Part shown: positions 25,024 to 34,554 of the stretch, piece after piece | How the letters are laid out: each line of letters opens with the position of its first letter | Numbering within the stretch: the first letter of the stretch is position 1 | NCBI RefSeq assembly: GCF_002814095.1 | Contig: NZ_CP021913.1 | Span: forward strand, 806,001-870,000 | DNA length: 64,000 nt | Direction of reading: 5' to 3' | Source: Sagittula sp. P11 | Lineage (GTDB): Bacteria; Pseudomonadota; Alphaproteobacteria; Rhodobacterales; Rhodobacteraceae | Notes under the pieces: generated by a model | Seen by the model: only the letters and a program-made list of their open reading frames with translations | Databases searched by the model: none | Told to the model about the DNA's origin: nothing | Translations under genes and position numbers: made by a program

Positions 25024-26949
25024 ATGACCAGAAGACCGCCGTTCCACGTCGATCGCCGCAGTGCCCTCGGGCTCATCGGCGCCACCGCGGCCACCCCGCT
25101 CCTTCCGCGCACCGGCTGGGCCGAGTCCCATGCGATGGCCGACACCATCCGGGCGCACGGCTATTCGTTCTACGGCGACCTGAAGTATCCGGCGGACTAC
25201 CCGCACTTTGCCTACGTCAACCCGGACGCGCCCAAGGGCGGCGAGATCGTCATCGGCGCGCGCGGCACCTTCGACGGCTTCAACCGCTGGGCCTGGCGCG
25301 GCAACCCGGAAACCAACTCCGGCGTCGTGGCGGAATCCATGTTCGGCGAGATGCCCTGGGGTGGCGGCCTGCCGGCGGACACGATCACCGACTCGTACTG
25401 CCTCGTCGCGCGAGAGGTCGAATACCCCGAGGACCAGACCTGGGTCATCTTCCACATGCGCGACGACGTGACCTTCCGCAACGGCGCGCCGGTCCGTGCA
25501 CAGGACGCGGCCTTCACCCATAACCTGTTCATCGAACAGGGCATCCGCTCCTACGCCCGCAGCGTGAGCGAGCGGATTTCCGGCGTCGAGGTCATCGACG
25601 ACCTGACGCTGAAATACACCTTCGTCGACGGCATCTCGCGCCGGTCGCTCATCAGCCAGGTCGGCGGCACGCCGATCTTCTCCGAGGAATGGTACAAGGA
25701 AACCGGCGAGAAGCTGGACGAACCCTCCGTGCTGTCCCCGATGGCGTCGGGCCCCTACCAGGTCGCCGATTACGAATTCAACCGCTACGTGGTCTACGAG
25801 CGCAACCCGAACTACTGGGGCTGGGACCACCCGGCCAACATCGGGCGCCACAACTTCGACCGCGTCCGGTTCGAGTACTTCGCCGACGACACCGCCGAGT
25901 TCGAGGCCTTCAAAGCCGGGATCACCAACTTCCGCACCGAAGGCTCCACCAAGCTCTGGGCCACGGGCTACGAATTCCCCGCGATCCAGCGCGGCGACGT
26001 CGTCAAGAAGGAGATCCCCGACCAGTCCGCGCCCAACAACTCCGGCATCATCTTCAACACCACGCGCGAACCGCTGGACAACCGCAACATCCGGCACGCC
26101 CTCTCGCTCGCCTACAACTTCGAGTGGGAGCGCGAGTCGCTCCAGTACAGCCTGACGACCCAGCGCAAATCCTTCGTCGAGGGACAGGAATGGGAAGCCA
26201 AGGGCCTGCCCGAGGGCAAGGAGAAGGCGCTGCTGGAAAGCCTGGGCGAACTCGTCCCGCCGGACATGATGACCGAGGAGGCGGTGATGCCGCATTCCTC
26301 CGACGCGCGCGACCCGATCGACCGGCGCAACAAGCGCACTGGCCTGCGCCTGCTGGAACAGGAAGGCTGGACCGTGAACGCGGACGGCAAGATGGTCAAC
26401 GAGGCCGGTCAGCAGATGACGCTGAACTTCCTCGTGCTGTCGAGCTGGGACGACACCCGCAAGTCCGGGATCGAAACCTACGTGCGCACCCTGAACGACT
26501 GGGGCATCGCCGCGACCGCCGACACCGTGGACAGCGCGCAGGGCCAGCAGCGGTTCCTCGACAAGGACTACGACATGATCCACACCCGGATCCTGACGTT
26601 CGCTGCGGCCGGGACCGGGCTGAACCAGCTCTTCGGGTCGGAAACCGCCGTGGTGTCCTCCTACAACCCGGCGGCGCTGCGCAGCCCGCTGGTTGATGCG
26701 ATCATCGAAGCCGCGCTCGACACCAAGACCCGCGAGGACGAGATCGCCGCGCTCATGGCACTGGACCGCGCGCTCCGTTACGAGCGTATCCAGGTGGCCG
26801 CCGGTTTCGTGCCGGAATACTGGGTCGCCTATTACGACATGTTCGAGCATCCCGACGAACTGCCGCCCTACGCTCTGGGCGTGCTGGACTTCTGGTGGAT
26901 GAACGAGGAAAAGCACCAGGCTCTGCAGTCCAGCGGGGTTCTGAAGTAA
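25024..26949 (+). CDS. yejA: ABC transporter solute-binding protein, family 5 (YejA-like)
   Basis: A 641-residue extracytoplasmic receptor of the peptide/nickel family. It starts with a Tat-like signal (two Arg in DRRSALGLIG, hydrophobic core, likely cleavage after GWA). The mature part begins ADTIRAHGYSFYGDLKYP and shows family segments such as FAYVNPDAPKGGEI and SDPDYDM-like equivalents (DKDYDMIHT). ATG at 25024 has GGGAG 8 bases upstream. It heads a yejABEF operon for uptake of short peptides; in enterobacteria the system also takes up microcin C. Ligand here is unproven. Confidence 0.9.
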   Translation: MTRRPPFHVDRRSALGLIGATAATPLLPRTGWAESHAMADTIRAHGYSFYGDLKYPADYPHFAYVNPDAPKGGEIVIGARGTFDGFNRWAWRGNPETNSGVVAESMFGEMPWGGGLPADTITDSYCLVAREVEYPEDQTWVIFHMRDDVTFRNGAPVRAQDAAFTHNLFIEQGIRSYARSVSERISGVEVIDDLTLKYTFVDGISRRSLISQVGGTPIFSEEWYKETGEKLDEPSVLSPMASGPYQVADYEFNRYVVYERNPNYWGWDHPANIGRHNFDRVRFEYFADDTAEFEAFKAGITNFRTEGSTKLWATGYEFPAIQRGDVVKKEIPDQSAPNNSGIIFNTTREPLDNRNIRHALSLAYNFEWERESLQYSLTTQRKSFVEGQEWEAKGLPEGKEKALLESLGELVPPDMMTEEAVMPHSSDARDPIDRRNKRTGLRLLEQEGWTVNADGKMVNEAGQQMTLNFLVLSSWDDTRKSGIETYVRTLNDWGIAATADTVDSAQGQQRFLDKDYDMIHTRILTFAAAGTGLNQLFGSETAVVSSYNPAALRSPLVDAIIEAALDTKTREDEIAALMALDRALRYERIQVAAGFVPEYWVAYYDMFEHPDELPPYALGVLDFWWMNEEKHQALQSSGVLK

Positions 26950-26955
26950 TCCGCA

Positions 26956-28041
26956 ATGGCCGCATATATCCTTCGACGCATCCTGCTCATCATCCCCACC
27001 CTCCTGGGGATCATGATCTTCAACTTCGTGCTGGTGCAGTTCGTGCCCGGCGGCCCTGTCGAACAGGTCCTTGCCAAGATGCAGGGCCAGGGCGACGTGA
27101 CGGCCGGGTTCTCCGGCGGCAGTCAGGACCTCGGCGAGGAAACCTTCGGCTCTGACAGCGACTACGTCGGCGCCCGCGGCCTGCCCAAGGAGTTCATAGA
27201 AGAGCTCGAGCGCGAGTTCGGCTTCGACAAGCCGCCGCTCGAACGCTTCCTGAACATGATGTGGAACTACATGCGCTTCGACTTCGGCGAGAGTTACTTC
27301 CGCTCGATCTCCGTCTGGGACCTGGTGCTCGAGAAGATGCCGGTGTCCATATCGCTGGGCCTTTGGTCGACGCTCATCGCCTATGTCGTGTCGATCCCGC
27401 TGGGCATCCGCAAGGCCGTCAAGGACGGGACCACCTTCGACACCTACACCTCCGCGCTCATCATCGTGGCCTATGCCATCCCCGGCTTCCTCTTCGCCAT
27501 CCTGCTGCTGGTGCTCTTCGCCGGCGGTTCCTACTGGCAGATCTTCCCGCTCAGGGGGCTGACCTCCGACGGGTTCGAGAACCTCAGTTTCTTCGGCAAG
27601 ATCGCCGACTATTTCTGGCACATCACCCTGCCGGTCCTGGCCTCGACGATCTCCGGCTTCGCGACGCTGACGCTGCTGACCAAGAACAGCTTCCTCGACG
27701 AGATCAAGAAGCAATACGTGATGACCGCCCGCGCCAAGGGCGTGTCGGAGCGCAAGGTGCTGTACGGACACGTCTTCCGCAACGCCATGCTGATCGTGAT
27801 CGCGGGCCTGCCTGCGGTCTTCATCGGCGTGTTCTTCGGCTCGTCGCTGATCATCGAAACCATCTTCTCGCTCGACGGTCTCGGGCGGCTCGGGTTCGAG
27901 GCGGCGGTGGCCCGCGACTACCCCGTCATCTTCGGAACGCTCTACTTCTTCGGCCTGATGGGTCTTCTGGTGAACATTCTTTCCGACCTCATGTACGTTG
28001 TGATCGACCCCCGCATCGACTTCGAGAGCCGGGAGGGCTGA
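26956..28041 (+). CDS. yejB: ABC transporter permease (YejB-like)
   Basis: A 361-residue inner-membrane permease of the DppB/OppB family. The N-terminal signature [20 protein letters not shown] and GGPVEQVL are typical, and the EAA loop region [15 protein letters not shown] is near the C-terminus. About six membrane segments, with an unusually long periplasmic stretch after the first one (residues about 35-120), as in YejB proteins. It starts 6 bp after yejA and ends 1 bp before yejE. Confidence 0.93.
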   Translation: MAAYILRRILLIIPTLLGIMIFNFVLVQFVPGGPVEQVLAKMQGQGDVTAGFSGGSQDLGEETFGSDSDYVGARGLPKEFIEELEREFGFDKPPLERFLNMMWNYMRFDFGESYFRSISVWDLVLEKMPVSISLGLWSTLIAYVVSIPLGIRKAVKDGTTFDTYTSALIIVAYAIPGFLFAILLLVLFAGGSYWQIFPLRGLTSDGFENLSFFGKIADYFWHITLPVLASTISGFATLTLLTKNSFLDEIKKQYVMTARAKGVSERKVLYGHVFRNAMLIVIAGLPAVFIGVFFGSSLIIETIFSLDGLGRLGFEAAVARDYPVIFGTLYFFGLMGLLVNILSDLMYVVIDPRIDFESREG

Positions 28042-28042
28042 C

Positions 28043-29311
28043 ATGTCTCACCAGCTCGACGCACAGGCGCAGGCTTCGGCCACGGCGGAACAGATGACCG
28101 ATCTCGGCTACGAGATCCCCGAGGACAAGCGCGGCCGCTTCGCGATGTCCAACCTCAACCGCCGCCGCTGGCGCAACTTCACCCGCAACCGCCGCGCCTA
28201 CTGGTCGCTGTGGATCTTCGCGGTGCTCTTCGGCCTGTCGCTGTTCGCGGAGTTCATCGCGAACGAGAAGCCGATCCTCGTGAACTACCGCGGCAGCTAC
28301 TACATGCCGATCTTCAACTTCTACGCCGAGACCGACTTCGGCGGCGACTTCCGGACCGAAGCGGCCTACCGCGACCCGGAGGTGCAGTGCCTGATCGCCA
28401 CCGGCGGCCTCGACGCCTGCTTCGACGATCCCGAGGGGCTGATCGTGCAGGCCGAAGAGGGCACCATCGACGACCCCGACTTTCACAAGGGCTGGACGCT
28501 CTGGCCGCTCATTCCCTACACCTACGACACGCCCGTCGAACGCTCGGGCGCGGCGCCGCTGCCGCCCGACGTGATCGGGTTCTGGAAGGGCGACGACGAG
28601 GAACGGCACTTCGGCCTCCTGCCCCCGGACAAGCGCGGCAACAACCTGCTCGGCACCGACGATGCCAAGCGTGACGTCTTCGCCCGGGTGATCTACGGCT
28701 TCCGCCTGTCGATCTTCTTCACCCTGATCGTGACCGCCATATCCTCCGTCATCGGCATCATCGCGGGCGCGCTGCAGGGCTACTTCGGAGGCTGGCTCGA
28801 CCTCGTGTTCCAGCGGGTGATCGAGATCTGGGGCGCGATCCCGATGCTTTACGTCATCATCATCATGTTCGCGATCTTCGGGCGAAGCTACAGCCTGCTG
28901 ATCTTCCTGATGATTGCCTTCAGCTGGACGGCGCTCGTGGGCGTGGTGCGCGCGGAATTCCTGCGTGCCCGCAACCTCGAATACGTCCGCGCGGCCAAGG
29001 CGCTGGGGGTGTCGAACAACACGATCATGTTCCGGCACATGCTGCCCAACGCCATGGTGGCGACCGTGACCTTCCTGCCGTTCCTCGTGACCGGCACGAT
29101 CTCGTCGCTGGCCGGGCTCGACTTCCTCGGCTTCGGCCTGCCCGCCGCCGCACCGTCGCTGGGCGAGATGACGCTTCAGGCCAAGCAGAACCTCCAGGCC
29201 CCCTGGCTGGGGTTCACCGCCTTCACGGTCTTCGCCGTGATGCTCTCGCTGCTCGTCTTCATCTTCGAAGGGGTGCGCGATGCCTTTGACCCGAGGAAGA
29301 CGTTTCAATGA
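28043..29311 (+). CDS. yejE: ABC transporter permease (YejE-like)
   Basis: A 422-residue permease of the OppC family. After a short cytoplasmic N-terminus and first membrane helix (about 53-70) comes a long periplasmic insertion (about 75-205, with QCLIATGGLDACFDD). A pore domain of five helices with the permease loop (VRAEFLRARNLEYVRAAKAL) follows. Length above 400 and the insertion are YejE-like rather than DppC-like. Overlaps the start of yejF by 4 bases. Confidence 0.93.
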   Translation: MSHQLDAQAQASATAEQMTDLGYEIPEDKRGRFAMSNLNRRRWRNFTRNRRAYWSLWIFAVLFGLSLFAEFIANEKPILVNYRGSYYMPIFNFYAETDFGGDFRTEAAYRDPEVQCLIATGGLDACFDDPEGLIVQAEEGTIDDPDFHKGWTLWPLIPYTYDTPVERSGAAPLPPDVIGFWKGDDEERHFGLLPPDKRGNNLLGTDDAKRDVFARVIYGFRLSIFFTLIVTAISSVIGIIAGALQGYFGGWLDLVFQRVIEIWGAIPMLYVIIIMFAIFGRSYSLLIFLMIAFSWTALVGVVRAEFLRARNLEYVRAAKALGVSNNTIMFRHMLPNAMVATVTFLPFLVTGTISSLAGLDFLGFGLPAAAPSLGEMTLQAKQNLQAPWLGFTAFTVFAVMLSLLVFIFEGVRDAFDPRKTFQ

Positions 29312-30897
29312 GTGAACTGCTGAAGGTCCGCGACCTGAAGGTCTCCTTCCGCCAGGACGGCAAGGTCATCCAGGCGGTGAAGGGCGTCTCGTTCGAGATC
29401 GCCAAGGGCGAAACGGTGGCACTGGTGGGCGAATCCGGCTCCGGCAAGTCGGTCACCGCCCTCTCCACCGTGTCCCTGCACGGCGAATCCGCGGTGGTCG
29501 AAGGCTCCGTCCTCTACGCCGGGAAGGAGATGGTCGGCGCCTCCGACCAACGTCTGAGGGAGGTGCGCGGCAACGACATCAGCTTCATCTTCCAGGAGCC
29601 GATGACCTCGCTGAACCCGCTGCACACGCTGGAAAAGCAGATCCGCGAAAGCCTCGAACTGCACCAGGGGCTGTCGGGCGACGCGGCGCGCACGCGCATC
29701 CTCGAACTGCTCACCAAGGTCGGCATCCGCGACCCCGAAACCCGCCTGCAGGCCTATCCGCACCAGCTTTCGGGCGGGCAGCGGCAGCGGGTGATGATCG
29801 CCATGGCACTGGCCAACGGTCCGGACCTGCTGATCGCGGACGAACCGACCACAGCACTCGACGTGACGATCCAGGCGCAGATCCTCGACCTGCTGGCCGA
29901 CCTCAAGTCGCAGGAGGACATGAGCCTCCTGTTCATCACCCACGACCTCGGCATCGTGCGCCGCATCGCCGACCGGGTCTGCGTGATGAAGGACGGCGAG
30001 ATCGTCGAACAGGGCCGCACGTCCGAGATCTTCGCCAATCCGCAGCACCCCTACACGCAAAAGCTTCTGTCGGCCGAAAGCACAGGCGTGCCCAATCCGG
30101 TCAAGCCGGACGCCGAGGAGATCGCCAGCACCGACTCCCTGCGCATCTGGTTCCCGATCCAGCGCGGCCTGATGAAGCGCACGGTGGGCTACGTGAAGGC
30201 GGTGAACGAGGCGACCGTCGCCGTGCGCGCCGGGGAAACCGTCGGCATCGTGGGCGAAAGCGGCTCCGGCAAGACGACGCTCGCGCTGGCCATCATGCGG
30301 CTCATCAAGTCGCAGGGCGCGATCACCTACCGCGGCGAGGACGTGCGCGCGTGGTCGACCAAGGAACTGAGGCGCCTGCGCTCAGAGATGCAGATCGTCT
30401 TCCAGGACCCCTACGGCTCGCTCAGTCCGCGGATGACCTGCGAACAGATCATCTCCGAAGGTCTGGAAGTGCACGCCAAGGGCGACCGCCGCACCTTCCG
30501 GGCCGAAGTGGCGAAGGTCATGGCAGAGGTCGGGCTCGACCCGATGATGATGCACCGCTACCCGCACGAATTCTCGGGCGGGCAGCGGCAGCGCATCGCC
30601 ATCGCCCGGGCCATGGTCCTGCGGCCCCGGCTGGTGGTTCTGGACGAGCCGACCTCGGCGCTGGACATGACGGTGCAGGTTCAGATCGTGAACCTGCTCC
30701 GCGACCTGCAGCAGAAGTACAACCTCGCCTACCTGTTCATCAGCCACGACCTGAAGGTCGTCCGCGCCATGAGCCACAAGGTCATCGTGATGAAGCAGGG
30801 CGACGTCGTGGAAAGCGGGCCGGCGGAACAGATCTTTGCCAACCCACAGACCGATTACACCCGCACGCTTCTGGCCGCGGCGCTCGATACCGCCTGA
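29308..30897 (+). CDS. yejF: ABC transporter ATPase, two fused nucleotide-binding domains (YejF-like)
   Basis: A 529-residue ATPase that powers the peptide importer. Two domains: Walker A GESGSGKS near 37 and GESGSGKT near 315; signatures LSGGQRQR and FSGGQRQR; Walker B LLIADEPT and LVVLDEPT. Between them sits an oligopeptide-transporter C-terminal region (QHPYTQKLL), repeated in degenerate form at the end ([11 protein letters not shown]). Fusion of the two ATPases is normal for YejF. The 3' end overlaps the convergent EamA gene by 43 bp. Confidence 0.95.
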   Translation: MSELLKVRDLKVSFRQDGKVIQAVKGVSFEIAKGETVALVGESGSGKSVTALSTVSLHGESAVVEGSVLYAGKEMVGASDQRLREVRGNDISFIFQEPMTSLNPLHTLEKQIRESLELHQGLSGDAARTRILELLTKVGIRDPETRLQAYPHQLSGGQRQRVMIAMALANGPDLLIADEPTTALDVTIQAQILDLLADLKSQEDMSLLFITHDLGIVRRIADRVCVMKDGEIVEQGRTSEIFANPQHPYTQKLLSAESTGVPNPVKPDAEEIASTDSLRIWFPIQRGLMKRTVGYVKAVNEATVAVRAGETVGIVGESGSGKTTLALAIMRLIKSQGAITYRGEDVRAWSTKELRRLRSEMQIVFQDPYGSLSPRMTCEQIISEGLEVHAKGDRRTFRAEVAKVMAEVGLDPMMMHRYPHEFSGGQRQRIAIARAMVLRPRLVVLDEPTSALDMTVQVQIVNLLRDLQQKYNLAYLFISHDLKVVRAMSHKVIVMKQGDVVESGPAEQIFANPQTDYTRTLLAAALDTA

Positions 30898-31772
30898 GTC
30901 TGGGCCTGAGCCTTCGGCGTCGGGCGGGCGTTGACCTTCTGCACGGCCCAGACCGACAGGAGCACCACGCCCGCGCCTGCCATCTGGCGCGGGCTCAGCG
31001 CCTGCCCCAGCAGCACCCAGCCCAGCGTCACCGCGCTGAGCGGGCTGAGGAACCCCAGACCCGAGGCAGCCGGCGCGCCAAGGGTCGTCATGCCGCGGAA
31101 GTAGATGACGTAGGTCAGCGCCCCGCCGATCAGCCCCAGCCAGACCAGCCCCGCCACCGCTTTCAGGTCGACCGCGGGCACCTCGCCACCGGCGATCAGT
31201 GCCAGCGGGATCAGCAGCACACCCCCCGCCGTCAGTTGCCACGCAACGAAGGTCAGGCGGTCCACCGGCGGCGTCCACCTGAGCGTCAGCACCATGCCCG
31301 TCGCCATGCTGAGCGCGCCGACCAGCGCCGCCGCCACGCCCACGGGATCGAGCGCGGCACCCGGCCCGAGGATCAGCAGACCTACGCCCCCTACCCCGGC
31401 CAGCGCCGCCAGCACCGCCGCCAGCCGGAACGGCGCCCCCAGCAGCAGGCTGGCAAGGACCGTGACGAAAAGCGGCTGCAAGGCGCCCAGTGTCGCGGCC
31501 ACGCCCCCGGGCAGCCGGTAGGCCGCGACGAAGAGCGCGCCCCAGAAGATGGTGAAGTTCAGCGCCCCCAGAAGCGCGATCCGGCCCAGCCAGTCGCGTG
31601 ACGGAAGTTTCCGGGTGACCGCCAGCAGGATCAGCCCGGCGGGCAAGGCCCGGAGCAGGCCCACCAGCAGCGGCGGCCAGCCCGGCAAGGCTTCGGTCGA
31701 GACGATGTAGGTCGATCCCCAGATGATCGGAGCCAGCGCGGTCAGCGCGACGACATTCAGGCGGGAGGACAT
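30855..31772 (-). CDS. EamA/DMT-family membrane transporter
   Basis: A 305-residue protein with about ten hydrophobic helices and the internal two-fold repeat of EamA proteins. It starts NVVALTALAPIIWGSTYIVS, the usual first helix of the family. Substrate unknown; such proteins export amino acids, metabolites or drugs. It is divergent from a MarR gene, and three palindromes lie between their starts, so it is very probably repressed by that MarR protein. Its C-terminal 43 bases overlap yejF on the other strand. Confidence 0.9.
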   Translation of the reverse strand: MSSRLNVVALTALAPIIWGSTYIVSTEALPGWPPLLVGLLRALPAGLILLAVTRKLPSRDWLGRIALLGALNFTIFWGALFVAAYRLPGGVAATLGALQPLFVTVLASLLLGAPFRLAAVLAALAGVGGVGLLILGPGAALDPVGVAAALVGALSMATGMVLTLRWTPPVDRLTFVAWQLTAGGVLLIPLALIAGGEVPAVDLKAVAGLVWLGLIGGALTYVIYFRGMTTLGAPAASGLGFLSPLSAVTLGWVLLGQALSPRQMAGAGVVLLSVWAVQKVNARPTPKAQAQTQAVSSAAARSVRV

Positions 31773-31783
31773 GGCGAAACCTT

Positions 31784-31847
31784 TATCTTGAAGTCGAGAT
31801 ATTTATCTTGGCGTCAAGATATATACGGATTGCTTGACGTCAAGATA
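31784..31847. promoter_or_regulatory. Three MarR-type palindromes between EamA transporter and MarR
   Basis: Three related sites are seen: TATCTTGAAGTCGAGATA (31784-31801, imperfect), TATCTTGGCGTCAAGATA (31804-31821, arms TATCTTG/CAAGATA perfect) and CTTGACGTCAAG (31833-31844, perfect, followed by ATA). Site centres are 20 and 26 bases apart. The consensus is close to TATCTTGAC/GTCAAGATA. They fill the gap between the divergent genes (starts 31772 and 31870), so binding would block both promoters. Confidence 0.8.
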
Positions 31848-31869
31848 AAATTCCGCCACCCCTACCCGC

Positions 31870-32379
31870 ATGGATCACGTCGACCGCATCAGGCAGCAAT
31901 GGAACACCGAACGCCCCGACCTCGACGTCGGGCCGATGGTGACGCTCGGACGGATGACACGTCTGGCCCGGCGGCTCCGGCACTCTCATGAAGAGGTGTT
32001 TGCGAAGCACGGCCTGAACTCCGCGGGCTTCGACGTTCTGGCCACGCTGCGACGATCCGGACCGCCCCATGCGCTGACCCCGAAAGCGCTGCTCGCCTCC
32101 ACCATGGTGACCTCCGGGACGATGACCAACCGGCTCGACCGGCTGGCCGCGCAGGGACTGGTGGAGCGTACGCCCGACCCCGCGGACGGACGCGGCACGG
32201 TGATCCGGCTGACGGAAAAGGGCCATAGCGTGATCGACGCCGCGGTCGGCGACCACGTGGCCAACCAGCACCGGCTGCTGGCGCATCTGAACACCGAGGA
32301 TCGCGCCGCGCTCGACCGGATCTTCACCCGCTGGCTGGCCGCCCTCGAAGCCGAAGAGTCCGAGGGCGACACCCCCTGA
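31870..32379 (+). CDS. MarR-family transcriptional regulator
   Basis: A 169-residue winged-helix repressor. The DNA-binding part is visible as LTPKALLASTMVTSGTMTNR followed by LAAQGLVERTPDPADGRGT, the wing with the conserved D-x-R-G. Divergent from the EamA transporter and preceded by three palindromes, so it probably represses itself and the transporter until an exported compound or related signal binds. Ends 8 bp before the convergent hemN stop. Confidence 0.93.
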   Translation: MDHVDRIRQQWNTERPDLDVGPMVTLGRMTRLARRLRHSHEEVFAKHGLNSAGFDVLATLRRSGPPHALTPKALLASTMVTSGTMTNRLDRLAAQGLVERTPDPADGRGTVIRLTEKGHSVIDAAVGDHVANQHRLLAHLNTEDRAALDRIFTRWLAALEAEESEGDTP

Positions 32380-32386
32380 AGGACGA

Positions 32387-33742
32387 TCAGATCGCCGAAC
32401 TGTGCCCGGCCTTGCTCAGGTCGTAGGCGTCGAAGGTGCGCGCCACCATCCGGGTCAGCGGGCGGGTCTTTTCGGGCAGGTACAGCCCGTCCTCCGTGAC
32501 CTCGAGCAGGTTGTCGAACGCGGCGGCGGTATCCCGGAAGGTGCGGAACAGCCACTCGCGCGAGACGCCGTAGCCGGACACGATCTCGTCGGCATCAATG
32601 CGGAAATCGCACATCAGCGCTTCGATCAGCCTCCCCCTGAGCTTGTCCTCGCCCTTGAACGTGTGGCCGCGCGATGTCGCGAAACGCCCCTCGCGGATCG
32701 CGCCGGTATAGGCCGAGGTCGAGGGCGCGTTCTGCGCATAGCCCTGCGGGAACCGCGAGATCGAGGAGGCCCCCAGCCCGATCAGCACCTCCGAGGTGTC
32801 GTCGGTGTAGCCCTGGAAATTGCGACGCAGCTTGCCGGTCTTCTGCGCGATGGCCAGACCGTCGCCCGGCACCGCGAAGTGGTCGATTCCGATCTCGGCG
32901 TAGCCGTCCCAGACGAACAGCCGCCGCGCCGTCTCGAACAGGTCGAGCCGTTCCTGCGGCGTGGGCAGCATGTCCGACGGGATCATCTGCTGGCGCTTCG
33001 CCATCCACGGCACATGCGCATAGCCGTAAAGCGCCACCCGATCCGGCGCGAAGCTCAGAAGCTTCTGGACCGTCTCGGTGATCCGCGCGCGGGTCTGGTG
33101 CGGCAGTCCGAAAAGGATGTCGGTGTTCAGGCTGGCCACGCCACGCTCGCGGATCATCTCGATGGCTTTGCGGGTCACGTCATAGCCCTGCGGCCGCCCG
33201 ATGGCCTCCTGGATCTGCTCGTCGAAGTCCTGCACCCCGATGGAGGCGCGGTTCATCCCGCCCGCCGCCAGCGCGTCGAGCCGTGCGGCGTCGATCTCGT
33301 TCGGGTCGATCTCGACCGAGAACTCCGCATGCTCGGCAAAGTCCGCCGTCTCGCGAATCTCCCCGATCAGCCGGGACATCATGTCGGGCGACAGCAGCGT
33401 CGGCGTGCCCCCGCCCCAGTGCAGGCGCGACAGTTTGACACCCGGCGGCAGGGCCTTCCGCAGAAGCTTCAGTTCGGCCTGCAAGGTCTCCACGTAGGCT
33501 TCGACCGGCTTGGCCGTGGCCGTGCCCTGCGTGCGGCAGGCACAGAACCAGCACAGCCTTCTGCAGAAGGGAACATGCAGATACAGAGATATGTTCCCGC
33601 CCTCCGGCACAGCGCCGATCCACTCGCCGAACCGGTCCGGGCCGACGTCCCCGGCAAAATGCGGGGCGGTCGGATATGAGGTGTATCGCGGAACCTTGGC
33701 GTCAAAGAGACCCAGCCGCGCGAGTTGTGTTCGTATCGCCAT
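32387..33742 (-). CDS. hemN: Oxygen-independent coproporphyrinogen III oxidase
   Basis: Radical SAM enzyme of heme and bacteriochlorophyll synthesis used at low oxygen. The 451-residue protein has the iron-sulfur motif CRRLCWFC, where the three cysteines follow C-x3-C-x2-C, GGGTPTLL for SAM binding, and the start LGLFDAKVPRYTSYPTAPHF that marks true HemN rather than HemW. Divergent from fnrL with an FNR box between them. There is no clear ribosome site before the ATG at 33742; see the FNR-box entry. Confidence 0.95.
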   Translation of the reverse strand: MAIRTQLARLGLFDAKVPRYTSYPTAPHFAGDVGPDRFGEWIGAVPEGGNISLYLHVPFCRRLCWFCACRTQGTATAKPVEAYVETLQAELKLLRKALPPGVKLSRLHWGGGTPTLLSPDMMSRLIGEIRETADFAEHAEFSVEIDPNEIDAARLDALAAGGMNRASIGVQDFDEQIQEAIGRPQGYDVTRKAIEMIRERGVASLNTDILFGLPHQTRARITETVQKLLSFAPDRVALYGYAHVPWMAKRQQMIPSDMLPTPQERLDLFETARRLFVWDGYAEIGIDHFAVPGDGLAIAQKTGKLRRNFQGYTDDTSEVLIGLGASSISRFPQGYAQNAPSTSAYTGAIREGRFATSRGHTFKGEDKLRGRLIEALMCDFRIDADEIVSGYGVSREWLFRTFRDTAAAFDNLLEVTEDGLYLPEKTRPLTRMVARTFDAYDLSKAGHSSAI

Positions 33743-33777
33743 ACGCGTACGGTTAGGCCCTGTGAGAGAGGGCGACC

Positions 33778-33791
33778 TTGACGCAGATCAA
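33778..33791. promoter_or_regulatory. FNR box between hemN and fnrL
   Basis: TTGACGCAGATCAA fits the FNR consensus TTGAT-N4-ATCAA with one change. Its centre is 41.5 bases from 33743 on the minus strand, the class II activating position for a transcript starting at or next to the hemN ATG. On the plus strand it is only 16 bases before the fnrL ATG, where bound protein would more likely repress fnrL. Confidence 0.85.
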
Positions 33792-33807
33792 AAGGGGCAA
33801 TCACGCC

Positions 33808-34554
33808 ATGCTGAACGAGAGAAGTCTGACAGTTAACCAGCACTGTGACGACTGTCCGATCCGCCATCGCGCGGTCTGCGCCCGCTGCGAGTCGGACGAG
33901 CTCGAGCGGCTGGAAGAGATCAAGTATTACCGCAAGTTCGAGGCGGGCCAGATGGTGATCTGGTCGGGCGACAAGATGGATTTCGTGGGCTCCGTCGTGT
34001 CGGGCATCGCGTCCCTGACCCAGACGATGGAAGACGGACGCACGCAGATGGTGGGCCTTCTCCTGCCGTCGGATTTCGTCGGACGCCCGGGCCGGACCAA
34101 CGCCGCCTACGATGTGGTTGCGACCACCGACCTCGTGATGTGCTGCTTCCGCAAGACGCCGTTCGAGGAGATGATGATGCGCACACCGCATATCGCGCAG
34201 CGCCTGCTCGAGATGACGCTCGACGAACTCGACGCGGCGCGCGAATGGATGCTGGTGCTGGGCCGCAAGACCGCGCGGGAAAAGATCGCCTCGCTCCTGT
34301 CGATCATCGCCCGGCGCGATGCGACGCTGAACATGCGCGGCAGCGATGCCCCCATCGTCTTCGACCTGCCGCTGACGCGCGAGGCGATGGCCGACTACCT
34401 CGGTCTCACGCTGGAAACCGTCAGCCGCCAGATGTCCGCACTGAAGAAGGACGGAGTCATCACGCTGGAAGGCAAGCGGCACGTGACGGTTCCGGACATG
34501 GACCGGCTGATGCAGGAGGCCGGCGACGATTCCGACGGTGGCATGCTTGCCTGA
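33808..34554 (+). CDS. fnrL: FNR-type oxygen-sensing transcriptional regulator
   Basis: A 248-residue Crp/Fnr protein that carries an oxygen-labile [4Fe-4S] cluster. Candidate ligands are C13, C16 and C24 (with C27) in QHCDDCPIRHRAVCARC, plus C112 or C113 in LVMCCFRKT. The C-terminal helix-turn-helix has LTLETVSRQMSAL, where E-x2-S-R contacts TTGAT half-sites. The ATG at 33808 (MLNERSL) is preferred; an upstream TTG would read through the FNR box. It sits next to hemN, usp and the cco genes, all with FNR boxes in front, so it is the likely controller of this block. Confidence 0.95.
   Translation: MLNERSLTVNQHCDDCPIRHRAVCARCESDELERLEEIKYYRKFEAGQMVIWSGDKMDFVGSVVSGIASLTQTMEDGRTQMVGLLLPSDFVGRPGRTNAAYDVVATTDLVMCCFRKTPFEEMMMRTPHIAQRLLEMTLDELDAAREWMLVLGRKTAREKIASLLSIIARRDATLNMRGSDAPIVFDLPLTREAMADYLGLTLETVSRQMSALKKDGVITLEGKRHVTVPDMDRLMQEAGDDSDGGMLA

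Noticed and set aside
24952-28044. Minus-strand frame of 1030 codons opposite yejA and yejB
   Set aside because: It is antisense to two well-supported transporter genes and its translation is Asp/Glu/Val/His-rich without recognisable motif.
33778-33807. TTG start for fnrL ten codons upstream
   Set aside because: The TTG is the first half of an FNR box; the ATG at 33808 gives the normal FnrL start.
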